Below, one piece after another: positions 53,255 through 61,628 of a stretch of 64,000 nucleotides of DNA (its first letter is position 1; each line of letters starts with the position of its first letter). This DNA is from Streptomyces roseirectus (GTDB lineage: Bacteria; Actinomycetota; Actinomycetes; Streptomycetales; Streptomycetaceae), in NCBI RefSeq assembly GCF_014489635.1, contig NZ_CP060828.1, positions 4,502,001-4,566,000 on the forward strand, read 5' to 3'. The notes under the pieces were generated by a model. It made no database searches. It was not told where the DNA came from and saw only the letters and a list, made by a program, of their open reading frames with translations. A program made the translations under genes and the position numbers.

Positions 53255-53929
53255 CTAAGCGGCGGGCGTGCTCGCGTCGACGACCGCCAGGACGGCGCCG
53301 GGATTCGCTTCCCCGTAGAACCACTTGGCGTCGGCCTGGTCCAACGCCAGCCAGCCGTCGGCGAGTTCGTGGGTGCCGATGTCGTCCGCGTTGTAGGAGT
53401 CGGAGGCGCCGATGTAGACGGAGCGGCCGGTGGCGTCGCGGAGTTCGACCACTGCCGTGATGACCGCGTTGTAGCGAGTGCCGTCGGCGGCGTTGGTGAC
53501 GGTCAGGGTCCGGGTGCCGGATTTCTGATCGACCGTCAACGGTCCAGTGATACGCGGCAACTTGTCGAAGCCCGTGGCCAGTTTCAGGGTGCGGCCGCCG
53601 ACAGTCAGGGTGTGCCGCGTCAGGTCGATCTCGCCGACGGCGGGGACGGCCCTGGTGGGCGAAGGGGTGGGTGAGGGGACGAGCGGAGGGGTGGCCGGGG
53701 TCACGGGCGCGGCGGCCGGCGGGTGGTTCCGGGGCGCGGGTTCCTCGGCGTTCCGGGTCACGGCAAAGGCCAGGAGCGCGACGGCGGTTGCCGCGCCGCC
53801 GAGGGCAACTGCCGTGCTGCGGCGGGCCCGGCGGCGGGCGCGGGCGCGGATCGCGGGGCCGGTGACGGGTGGTGGCGTCTCGTGGGCCGAGGCCAACTCC
53901 TGGAGTGCGCGGGTGAGTTCATCCGACAC
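53255..53929 (-). CDS. Probable membrane anti-sigma or sigma-linked protein
   Basis: 224 residues from GTG at 53929, overlapping the sigma gene by 11 bp. A short cytoplasmic head ('DELTRALQELASAHETPPPV'), one membrane helix (about 38-58), a Pro-rich linker, and an external domain (100-224) with 'LTRHTLTVGGRTLKLATGFDKLPR' and 'GEANPGAVLAVVDAS'. The head is too short for a classic zinc anti-sigma domain, so this is a positional assignment. Confidence 0.7.
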   Translation of the reverse strand: MSDELTRALQELASAHETPPPVTGPAIRARARRRARRSTAVALGGAATAVALLAFAVTRNAEEPAPRNHPPAAAPVTPATPPLVPSPTPSPTRAVPAVGEIDLTRHTLTVGGRTLKLATGFDKLPRITGPLTVDQKSGTRTLTVTNAADGTRYNAVITAVVELRDATGRSVYIGASDSYNADDIGTHELADGWLALDQADAKWFYGEANPGAVLAVVDASTPAA

Positions 53930-54533
53930 GGCCGTTCTCCTTCCTGGCCGTGCCGTACGCCGTACCGTTCGTCGTCTCGCGCGTCGTCTGGCGCGTCGTC
54001 TCGCGCGCAGCCTCGTCCGCCGCCCCGTCCGCCGCCCCGTCCGCCGCCCCGTCCGTCGTCTCGTCCACGGCGAGGTGCTTCGCCAAGGCCGCGCGGCCCC
54101 GGGAGAGTCTGGCCTTGACCGTGCCCACCGGCGCGCCCGTCTCGGAGGCTACCTGCTCGACGCTGAGGTCGCACAGGTGGTGCAGGACGATCGCCATCCG
54201 CTGCGGGGCGGGGAGTTGGCGCAGCGCGGCGATCAGCGCGGTGCGGTCGGGGCCGGGCCCCGGGGCGGACTCGGGCGGCGGTGTGCGGCGCACCAGCTCC
54301 AGCCAGCGCTTGGCCCGCCGCCAGCGGCTGACCGCCAGCCGCATCGCGACCGTGCGGATCCACGCCTCCGGCGCCTCGTCGGCGAGGAGTTCCCGGCGGC
54401 GGTTCCAGGCGCGCACGAAGGCTTCCTGGACGACGTCCTGCGCCTCGCCGTGGTCTCCGGTGAACGCCGTGAGCTGGCCGATCAGCCGGGGGAACGCGGC
54501 CGCGTAGAACGCGTCGAACTCGTCCTCGGTCAT
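53919..54533 (-). CDS. ECF sigma factor (SigE family)
   Basis: 204 residues from ATG at 54533 (MTEDEFDAFYAAAFPRL). Region 2: 'YAAAFPRLIGQLTAFTGDHGEAQDVVQEAFVRAW'; region 4: 'LRQLPAPQRMAIVLHHLCDLSVEQVASETGAPVGTVKARLSRGR'. A C-terminal tail of A-D-G-A and R-E-T-T units (about 170-195) is coded by 12-bp repeats (about 54000-54066). The next gene overlaps it and is a likely regulator. Confidence 0.9.
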   Translation of the reverse strand: MTEDEFDAFYAAAFPRLIGQLTAFTGDHGEAQDVVQEAFVRAWNRRRELLADEAPEAWIRTVAMRLAVSRWRRAKRWLELVRRTPPPESAPGPGPDRTALIAALRQLPAPQRMAIVLHHLCDLSVEQVASETGAPVGTVKARLSRGRAALAKHLAVDETTDGAADGAADGAADEAARETTRQTTRETTNGTAYGTARKENGRVG

Positions 54534-54689
54534 GCCCCCACCGGAAGTCTGGAATCGCCGTGCAACCTGACCGTCCTCGCCATGCGTACAGGTCCCGTAG
54601 GTCGAGTACATCGAAACACAACCCAACTGACAGACGACGTACGGCGGTTGCCGGATCCATCCGCCCTCACACGCCTAAGGACCACCCAA

Positions 54690-55751
54690 GTGCCTCACCC
54701 GCGCCACGACTTCGCCGCGTACGCCGAGGCGAACCGGTTTCGGCTGGTCATCGCCGCGCACCTGCTCTGCGGAGAACCGCGCGGGGCCACGGAGTTGGCG
54801 CACGGCACGCTGGTGCGGGTGTGCGCGCGGTGGCGGCGCATACCCCGGGACGACGTGGACTTCCATGTGCGACGGGCCCTGGTCCGGGGGTACTTGAGGC
54901 GTACGTACCGTCAGAAGAGCGTGGTGCATGGCGAGTTGGCGCGGCTCTCCGTGCGGCAGCGGGCCGTGCTCGTCCTGCGGTACTGGGAAGGGCTCGAGGA
55001 GGTGGAGACCGCGCAGGTGCTCGGGTGGTCGGCCGGTGCGGTCGAGAGCCGGGCGCGGCGGGGGCTGGCGATCTGCGGGGGCCGGGAGCGGGTCGGTGAG
55101 CTGTTCACGGAGGCCGCGACGCGGGCCGCCGCGTACGGCGACGTTCCGCTCGGGGCGCTGGGTGGCGTCGAGCGGCGGGGGCGGGCGCTGCGGCGGCGCC
55201 GGGTCGGGGCGGTGGCGCTCGGGTGTGCGCTGCTGCTCGTGCCGCCGGGCCTGGTCGTGGCCGAGCGGGTCGGGGGGTTCGGGGGTGTCGGGGCCGTGGA
55301 CGGGGCGGCGCGGGTGGGCGGGGTGGCGCCGGGGCCGATCCGGGTGCTGGCGCCCGGTGAACGGGTCGAGCCCGTACCGGGGTTGAAGGTCTGGCTGACC
55401 TCCGACGGCGAGCACTGGTCGACGCCGAGGGGGGCCGAGCCGCTTCAGGAGGGGGGCTCGGGGGCGCGGGTCTCCTTGCGGGCCGAACTCGTCGACGGGG
55501 ACGTGTACTTCGTGACCGGCGGGTACAGCGGGCTGACCGGGGATCCGCGCCGGGTCGAGGTGTCCGTGGGCGGCTCGGTCGTCACCGGCATGGTGCTCAC
55601 GCTGGCGGGCGGGCCGGGGTGGGGCGTCTGGTATCTCGAGAAGCCGCTCACCGCACGGGAGTTGAAGGCGAGTTCCGCTACCGGTGAGCTGGTGGTCACG
55701 GTGTACGACGCCGGTGGGCGGGCCGTCGCCCGGTCCGGTGGGGGTGAGTGA
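54690..55751 (+). CDS. SigE-family sigma factor fused to a membrane helix and exported domain
   Basis: 353 residues from GTG at 54690 with TAAGGA upstream. Residues 1-150 are an ECF sigma factor: region 2 'EANRFRLVIAAHLLCGEPRGATELAHGTLVRVCARW' and region 4 'LSVRQRAVLVLRYWEGLEEVETAQVLGWSAGAVESRARRG'. After a basic stretch (RRRR) there is a membrane helix (about 170-190) and ~150 residues of external beta-rich sequence ('VYFVTGGYSGLTGDPRRVEVSVGG'). A single chain thus joins sigma factor and membrane sensor. The 3' end overlaps the PBP gene. Confidence 0.83.
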   Translation: MPHPRHDFAAYAEANRFRLVIAAHLLCGEPRGATELAHGTLVRVCARWRRIPRDDVDFHVRRALVRGYLRRTYRQKSVVHGELARLSVRQRAVLVLRYWEGLEEVETAQVLGWSAGAVESRARRGLAICGGRERVGELFTEAATRAAAYGDVPLGALGGVERRGRALRRRRVGAVALGCALLLVPPGLVVAERVGGFGGVGAVDGAARVGGVAPGPIRVLAPGERVEPVPGLKVWLTSDGEHWSTPRGAEPLQEGGSGARVSLRAELVDGDVYFVTGGYSGLTGDPRRVEVSVGGSVVTGMVLTLAGGPGWGVWYLEKPLTARELKASSATGELVVTVYDAGGRAVARSGGGE

Positions 55752-57525
55752 GGTGACCGGGGGTTCGGCGGAGGCGAGTGAGGTGACCGGCGATCGGGCG
55801 GGCGAGGCATCGGAGCGGGGCAACTCCGTGCGGGAGTCGCCGAGTTCGACTGGCGAGGAGTCCGGTCATGGCAAGTCCGCGCGACGCACGCCGAGTTGGG
55901 CCCGTCACTCCTCCCGCGTTCCCCTGCGGCGTCGGCTTCGTCGTACCTGGGGCCGCTGGGCGCGTCGACTCGCCGTGTCCGTACTGGTGTTGGTCGCGGC
56001 GCTGTGCGGGGCCGCCGCCGTCGCCTACCGGCTGACGGAGATTCCCGAGCCGCATCCGGAGACGGTCGTCCAGAGCACCGTGTTCACCGACGCCGCGGGG
56101 GCCTATCTGGGGCGGCGTGGTCCCGTGGACCGGCAGGAGGTGCCGTTGTCGCAGGTCCCGCGGTATGTGCAGGACGCGGTGATCGCGGCCGAGAACCGGT
56201 CCTTCCGGTCGGACACGGGGGTGTCGCCGAAGGCGATCGGCCGCGCGGTGTGGGCCTCGGTGACCGGGGGCGCGCGGCAGGGCGGGTCCACCATCACACA
56301 GCAGTACGTGAAGAACGCGCTGCTGAGTCCGGAGCGGTCGATGTCGCGCAAGCTGCGCGAGGCACTGATCGCGGTGAAGCTCGACCGTACGCGGTCCAAG
56401 GACCAGATTCTCGCGGGCTATCTCAACACTGTGTATTTCGGGCGGGGTTCGGCCGGGATCGAGGCCGCCGCGCGCAACTATTTCGGGGTGAGTACCCGTC
56501 AACTCACCGTCGCGCAGGGCGCCGCGCTGGCCGCGATCGTCAACATCCCGTCGTACTACGAGAAGGCGGGCTCCGATCCCCGGGTGACCGCGCGGCTCCA
56601 GGACCGCTGGGCGTGGGTGCTCGACGCGATGGAGGCGGGCGGGGCGATCACGTCGGCGCAGCGCGCCGGGGCCGTCTTCCCGGCGTTCCGGTTCTATCCG
56701 CCGGGGACGACCGAGGGTCAGCGGCAGTACATGATCGACGTCGCGGCGAAGGAGGCGGCGAAGCAACTCGGCATCTCCGGCGACGAGTTGGCGCGGGGCG
56801 GGTACACCGTGCGGACCACCTTCGACCTCGCGCTGCAGGATGCCGCGACCGAGTCCGTGAAGGGCCTCAAGGGCCGCGCGGGGACCCGGCCGCACTCCGC
56901 CGTCGTGGCGATCCGGCCCGGCGACGGGGCGGTGCGGCTGCTGTACGGCGGCGCGGACTACGCGCGCCAGCCGTTCAACGACGCGGTCGACGGCGCCGTC
57001 GAGGCGGGGACGGCCACGGAGCCGTTCGGCCGGGTCCGACTCGGCGCGCCGCTGGCCGAGTTGGGGAAGTCCGCCGCGCCGACTCCGCTGAAGCTGGCCT
57101 CCGCGTACGCGGCGGTCGCGGCGGACGGTGTGTACGCGGCGCCCTACACGGTCGCGTCGGTCAGCCGGGGCGGGCGGACGCTCTTCACCGCGCGGCCCTC
57201 GGTGCGGCGGGTGCTCGCGGAGAAGGAGGCGTTCGTGGCGAACGCGACGATGTTCGACTGGCCGAGGCCCGGGGAGAGCGCGGCCGGGGAGTCGTACTTC
57301 ACCGCCGGGGCGGGTGGCGGGATCACCCGGCGGACCGTCTGGTCCACCCGGCTCGACCGTGAACTCGCCATCACCGCCGTGCTGTTCGCTGACCGGCCCG
57401 GCCGGAGGAAGGGGACGGTCGTCCCGGCCCAGTTGCCGAACTCGCCCGCGCCGACGTCGGTGGCGGAGGGGGTCGTGGCGCGCCTGTGGGAGCTGGCCGA
57501 GGGAGTGCGTCCTGCGCGCGGATGA
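55744..57525 (+). CDS. Class A penicillin-binding protein with degenerate transpeptidase domain
   Basis: 593 residues (GTG 55744; GTG 55753 also possible). Cytoplasmic basic head, membrane helix (about 77-97), GT51 transglycosylase domain with 'AAENRSFRSD' near 149 (catalytic Glu), 'GGSTITQQYVKN' near 179 and 'YLNTVYFGRG'; this part looks active. The transpeptidase region is shortened: where S-x-x-K should be, 'PFNDAVDGAVEAGTATEPFG' has T-A-T-E; the S-x-N loop is missing and K-T-G is replaced by T-A-G. So it can polymerise glycan but probably cannot cross-link. Confidence 0.88.
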   Translation: MSEVTGGSAEASEVTGDRAGEASERGNSVRESPSSTGEESGHGKSARRTPSWARHSSRVPLRRRLRRTWGRWARRLAVSVLVLVAALCGAAAVAYRLTEIPEPHPETVVQSTVFTDAAGAYLGRRGPVDRQEVPLSQVPRYVQDAVIAAENRSFRSDTGVSPKAIGRAVWASVTGGARQGGSTITQQYVKNALLSPERSMSRKLREALIAVKLDRTRSKDQILAGYLNTVYFGRGSAGIEAAARNYFGVSTRQLTVAQGAALAAIVNIPSYYEKAGSDPRVTARLQDRWAWVLDAMEAGGAITSAQRAGAVFPAFRFYPPGTTEGQRQYMIDVAAKEAAKQLGISGDELARGGYTVRTTFDLALQDAATESVKGLKGRAGTRPHSAVVAIRPGDGAVRLLYGGADYARQPFNDAVDGAVEAGTATEPFGRVRLGAPLAELGKSAAPTPLKLASAYAAVAADGVYAAPYTVASVSRGGRTLFTARPSVRRVLAEKEAFVANATMFDWPRPGESAAGESYFTAGAGGGITRRTVWSTRLDRELAITAVLFADRPGRRKGTVVPAQLPNSPAPTSVAEGVVARLWELAEGVRPARG

Positions 57526-57613
57526 GATGAGGGCGGGGCGGGCGCGGGCACCGCCGTCCGGTGAACCTCCGTTCCGTTTCCTGTACATCGGCAAGACCAG
57601 AGAGAACTGACCT

Positions 57614-58059
57614 GTGCACACTCATGAGTTGACGAAGTCCCCGCGTTTTTCGCCGCGTTGGTACGCGGGCCTCTTCGCGGTCGCCCTCACCCTCGCGATG
57701 GCCCTGGTGAACGCCTCGCCCGCGTCCGCCGCCATCGGCACCAACCTCCTGCGGAACTGGGAGACCGGGCGACGGTGGACTTCTACAAGCACACCGACTT
57801 CGACATGGTCAGCATCCGCAACAACGCCACCGGCCGCTGTCTCTTCTGGGTCGACAACGGCCCCCGCACCGCCCCCTGTGTCTCGCCCTCCGACTGGGGC
57901 CACACCCTCAGCATCTGGCGTGCCGTGGGCTCGGGTTGGGACAACGTCCAGCTCACCGACGCGGGCGGCGGCACCTGCCTCGACAGCAACCGCAGCGGGA
58001 ACGCCTATCTGATGGGCTGCAACGGGGGCGGGTTCCAGCGGTGGAAGCTGGGCTTCTGA
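57614..58059 (+). pseudogene. Frameshifted secreted ricin-type lectin-like gene
   Basis: GTG at 57614 opens a signal peptide ('WYAGLFAVALTLAMALVNASPASAA') and 'IGTNLLRNWETGR'. The matching domain ('TVDFYKHTDFDMVSIRNNATGRC', 'GGGTCLDSNRSGNAYLMGCNGGGFQRWKLGF') is in another frame from about 57770 to 58059, so one base is missing (or two extra) in the middle. The C-terminal Q-R-W and C-L-D-S-N are typical of ricin-B-like repeats. Most likely a pseudogene unless this is a sequencing error. Confidence 0.7.
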
Positions 58060-58140
58060 GCCTGGGCGCTGCGGGGCGTTTCCGGGCGCGGCGGGTCGCC
58101 GTGGGGGTGATCCGCCGCGCCGAGGGGGTACCTGGGAGCG

Positions 58141-58992
58141 ATGGGCGACATCCTCGTGGGCACCTGTTCCTGGACCGATCCGGCGCTGGTCGGCAGCGGC
58201 TGGTACCCGGTCGGGCGGCGTAGTACCGAGGGGCGGTTGAGGTATTACGCCGAACGGTTTCCGCTGGTGGAGGTCGACTCGTCGTACTACGCGCTGCCCG
58301 GGGAGCGGAACAGCCGGCTGTGGGTGGAGCGGACGCCGCCGGGGTTCGTCTTCGACGTGAAGGCGTTCTCGCTGCTCACGGGGCATCCGACCCGGCCGGG
58401 GGTGATGCCGGAGGGGCTGCCGGCCGACGCCCGGGATCCGGGGGTGCTGGACGAGGTGTGGGCCCGGTTCGCGGCGGGGGTCGGGCCGTTGCGGCGGGCG
58501 GGGCGGCTGGGGGCCGTGCTGTTCCAGTTCCCGCCGTGGCTGCGGCCCGGAGCGCGGGCGGAGGCGTTCCTCGCCGAGACGGCGCGGCGCACGGCGGGCT
58601 GGCCCGTGGCCGTCGAGTTCCGGCACCCTCGGTGGTGGTGCGCGGAGCGGGCCGAGGCCACCCGCGTACTGCTTGAGGGGTACGGGATGAGTGCCGTCGC
58701 CGTGGACATGAACCGGGCGCTCGCCTCCTCGGTCCCGCCGGTCCTGGCGGTCACCTCGCCCCGGCTGTCCGTGGTGCGGTTCCACGGGCGCAGCGCCGCC
58801 TGGGGCACCGGGACGAAGGAGGAGCGGTTCCGGTACGCCTACCGCGACGACGAACTCGCCGAGTGGATACCAGGGTTGCACGCGCTCGCCGCACGGGCCG
58901 AGCGCGTGCACGTCCTGTTCAACAACTGCTGCGGCGACCGCGCCGTGCGGGCCGCCGAAGCGATGGCCCGGCTGCTCAGGTCCGCACCGTGA
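58141..58992 (+). CDS. DUF72 (YecE-like) protein
   Basis: 283 residues, TIM-barrel type: 'ILVGTCSWTDPAL', 'VEVDSSYYALP', 'FDVKAFSLLTGHPTRP', 'AVLFQFPPWLRP', 'PVAVEFRHPRWW', 'VVRFHGR', 'VHVLFNNCCGDRAVRAA' are the ordered family motifs. Biochemical role unknown. Its 3' end overlaps the convergent gene by 17 bp. Confidence 0.9.
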   Translation: MGDILVGTCSWTDPALVGSGWYPVGRRSTEGRLRYYAERFPLVEVDSSYYALPGERNSRLWVERTPPGFVFDVKAFSLLTGHPTRPGVMPEGLPADARDPGVLDEVWARFAAGVGPLRRAGRLGAVLFQFPPWLRPGARAEAFLAETARRTAGWPVAVEFRHPRWWCAERAEATRVLLEGYGMSAVAVDMNRALASSVPPVLAVTSPRLSVVRFHGRSAAWGTGTKEERFRYAYRDDELAEWIPGLHALAARAERVHVLFNNCCGDRAVRAAEAMARLLRSAP

Positions 58993-61528
58993 GGTAGGTC
59001 CACGCGCCCCACGTGCTGAGGTTGGTGTTATCGCTCGTGGCCCTCTGGTACTGGGAGCGGACCCGGAACTTCTGGTTGACCGCCTTGGTGAGGGTCAGTT
59101 GCGTGCGCACGCTGCTGTTCGCGGCGAGGGTGAGGCAGCCGGACGTCGAGAGCGTGTGCCAGGCGCCGCTGTAGTACTGCTGGGCCTGGAACCGCTGGCA
59201 CTGGCCCGCCTTGTTCGGCGTCACGGTCGCGGTGACCGTCGGCTTCACCGTGCGGTGGTAGACGCGGTAGGTGATACCTCCGGACGTCGTACTCGTGTAG
59301 TAGCCCCCGAGTACCGTCGCCACCTTGGCGTAGGTGCTGACGCCGCGCGCGGCCGTCGCCGGGGCGTAGCGCTGGTCGCCCGCGTAGGACGCCGTGAAGG
59401 TGGTGTTGCGGGTGAGCGCGTACGTCGCCGTCAGGTTGCCCTTGGCGTCCACGGTCCCGGACTTGACGAGCGTCTTCTTGCCGCCGGCGGGGGTGGCGTA
59501 GAGCGCGACGGTACGGCCGTCGTAGGTCGTGCCCAGGTGCGCGGTGACGGTGGCCTTCGCGCCGTACGCGTACGTGGCCGCGTTCGCCGCGACGGTCAGG
59601 GACGTCGCCGCGCGGGAGACCTGGACGGTCGCCGAGGCGGTCGCCGCGCGGTGGGTGGCGTCGCCCGGGAAGGTGACCGTGTAGGTGTTGGCGCCGCCCA
59701 CGGGCGGGGTGTCCTTGACGGTGACCGTGCCGTCGGCGGCGACGGGCGCGGTCCACTTCACCGGCGTCGTCGTGTGCGCGGCGTCCGCGCGCGTGATGGT
59801 GACGGTCCGGCCGGTGCCGTACGGGCCGTCGCCGAGCGTGCCGGTGAAGGCGAGGGCGGCTCCCCGCGTCGCGGTCGCCGGGGCCTTCAGGGTCAGGGCG
59901 GGGGCGTACGGGGCGATCATGACGCTGCGGGAGGCGGTCGTCGGCGCGTGGGTGACGTCGCCCTCGTACGACAGGGTGTACGTGAACATGCCGGTCGCGC
60001 CCGGCGCGTCGGTGACGGTGAAGCCGCTGGTGGCCGGGTCGACCGGGACCGGCGGAAGCTGGACGGTCTCCCCGGTGGCGTCGTTCAGCCGGGCGACCTG
60101 GACCGTCGTGCCCTGCGGGAGGGGTTCGCGGCTCAGCCCGGTCAGGAGCGAGCCGGTGAGGACGACCGAGCCGGGCTCGACCGAGGTGGCGTCCAGGCCG
60201 ATGAGGTCCGTCGTCATGCGTGCGACGCGCACCGTCAGCGTGGCGGTCGCGGGGCGGTGTGTCGCGTCGCCCGGGTACGACACCCCGTAGACGTACGTGC
60301 CCTCGTCCTGCCGGGTGTCGCCGATCGTGAACGTGCCCTGCGCGTCGACCGTCGTGTCCGGCAGGGGCGCGCCGTCGCGGGTGACCTGGAGGCGGGCGCC
60401 GGCCGGGAGGAAGCCTCGGGTGCTCAGGGTGCCGGTGACGGTGTACGGGAGCGTCGGGACCGCCTGCTTCGGCGGGGTCAGCGCGAGCTCGGTGTCGGTC
60501 AGCTTGGGCGCGTCGAGGACGTTCAGGGTGTACGACCCGGAGGACTCACGGGTGACGGCGTACAGCGTGGTGCCGTCGCCGGCCCACTCCAGGCCGTCCG
60601 GGGCGATCGTGCCGGTGGGGAAGGTGATCCGGTTCTCGGCGAGGCCGCCGGTGGCGTACAGGTACACGCCGGAGGTGCCGGCGACGGCGATCGTGCCGTC
60701 CTCGTCCGTCGCGAGCGCGCTGGGGGCGGAGTTCGCGCCGCCGGTGAAGTACACGCCCGGGTCCGTGCGCAGGAGGTCCGCGCTGCGGTACTCCTGGAGG
60801 GCCATCTGCTGCGGGGCGGCGAGCCGCACCTTCGCGCCGTCGGCGGTGACGTCGAGGCCGGTGGCCGTGCCGCCGTACACGAGCGTGTCGGCCTTGGCCG
60901 CCGGGGTGCCGGAGGAGACGTCGAACGTCGCGACGTGGCTGAGGCTGCCCGACGGTTCCTCCGCCGCGAGCACGCCGCCGCCCGTCGCGAGCAGCGGGGC
61001 GGTCGACCAGTGCGACATGGCGGGCTGCGGGGTCGCCTCCGGCGCGGGGGCGGCGGGGTCGATCGAGCCGATGCCGCCCCGGCCGTCCGCCGTGTACCCG
61101 TACCAGACGCGGCCCGCCTCCACCGCGACCGAGACCGGGGCGCTGCCCGTGCCCGTGGGCCAGCGGGCCGTCTCCTTCAGCGTCGCCGTGTCGATCGCGG
61201 CTATCGCGCCCGCGTCCGCCAGCGCCGCGTACAGGGTGGTGCCGTCGGGGGACAGCGCCAGGCCCGTCGCGCCCTGCTCGTCCGCGATCGTCGTCACGCG
61301 CGCGCCCGCCAGGTCCGTCACCACGATGCCGGTCGAGCCCTTGCCCTCGGTGAAGAAGAGGTGGCCGTGGGCGGGGTCGGCCTGGAGGTGCGCGTACGCC
61401 GCGAGCGGGAGGGGGGTGGCGGCGGGCGTCGCGTACGCGGTGCCGGTCACGGCGAGGGTGCCGGCTGCGGTCGTCAGGGCGACGAGCAGCGCGAGCGTGG
61501 TGGCGGGCGCGCGGTGTCTGTGGTGCAT
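58976..61528 (-). CDS. Large secreted protein: beta-propeller plus Ig-like repeats
   Basis: 850 residues from ATG at 61528 (MHHRHRAPATTLAL). Signal peptide to about residue 34. Residues 40-370 are a propeller-like region ('GHLFFTEGKGSTGIVVTDLAG', 'GLALSPDGTTLYAALADAGAIAAIDT'). Residues 390-780 hold four or five Ig-like repeats, each with 'Y-P/E-G-D-A/V-T-H-R/A-x-A-T' near its end. A C-terminal ~90-residue domain has two Cys ('GQCQRFQ', 'SGCLTL'). Probably a cell-surface or secreted adhesive/structural protein; no enzyme motif seen. Confidence 0.8.
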   Translation of the reverse strand: MHHRHRAPATTLALLVALTTAAGTLAVTGTAYATPAATPLPLAAYAHLQADPAHGHLFFTEGKGSTGIVVTDLAGARVTTIADEQGATGLALSPDGTTLYAALADAGAIAAIDTATLKETARWPTGTGSAPVSVAVEAGRVWYGYTADGRGGIGSIDPAAPAPEATPQPAMSHWSTAPLLATGGGVLAAEEPSGSLSHVATFDVSSGTPAAKADTLVYGGTATGLDVTADGAKVRLAAPQQMALQEYRSADLLRTDPGVYFTGGANSAPSALATDEDGTIAVAGTSGVYLYATGGLAENRITFPTGTIAPDGLEWAGDGTTLYAVTRESSGSYTLNVLDAPKLTDTELALTPPKQAVPTLPYTVTGTLSTRGFLPAGARLQVTRDGAPLPDTTVDAQGTFTIGDTRQDEGTYVYGVSYPGDATHRPATATLTVRVARMTTDLIGLDATSVEPGSVVLTGSLLTGLSREPLPQGTTVQVARLNDATGETVQLPPVPVDPATSGFTVTDAPGATGMFTYTLSYEGDVTHAPTTASRSVMIAPYAPALTLKAPATATRGAALAFTGTLGDGPYGTGRTVTITRADAAHTTTPVKWTAPVAADGTVTVKDTPPVGGANTYTVTFPGDATHRAATASATVQVSRAATSLTVAANAATYAYGAKATVTAHLGTTYDGRTVALYATPAGGKKTLVKSGTVDAKGNLTATYALTRNTTFTASYAGDQRYAPATAARGVSTYAKVATVLGGYYTSTTSGGITYRVYHRTVKPTVTATVTPNKAGQCQRFQAQQYYSGAWHTLSTSGCLTLAANSSVRTQLTLTKAVNQKFRVRSQYQRATSDNTNLSTWGAWTYLTVRT

Positions 61529-61628
61529 GGGTCCCCCGGGGCGGAAGTGGTGCGTTCGATTCGGACCATATCGTCCGGCACCGACAATCTGTTCGGGGGC
61601 TGTGGATAACTCGGTCGGGTGGGGGGGC

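Noticed and set aside
59099..61609. 836-aa plus-strand ORF
   Set aside because: Antisense of the propeller/Ig-like secreted protein; Arg/Gly-rich shadow.
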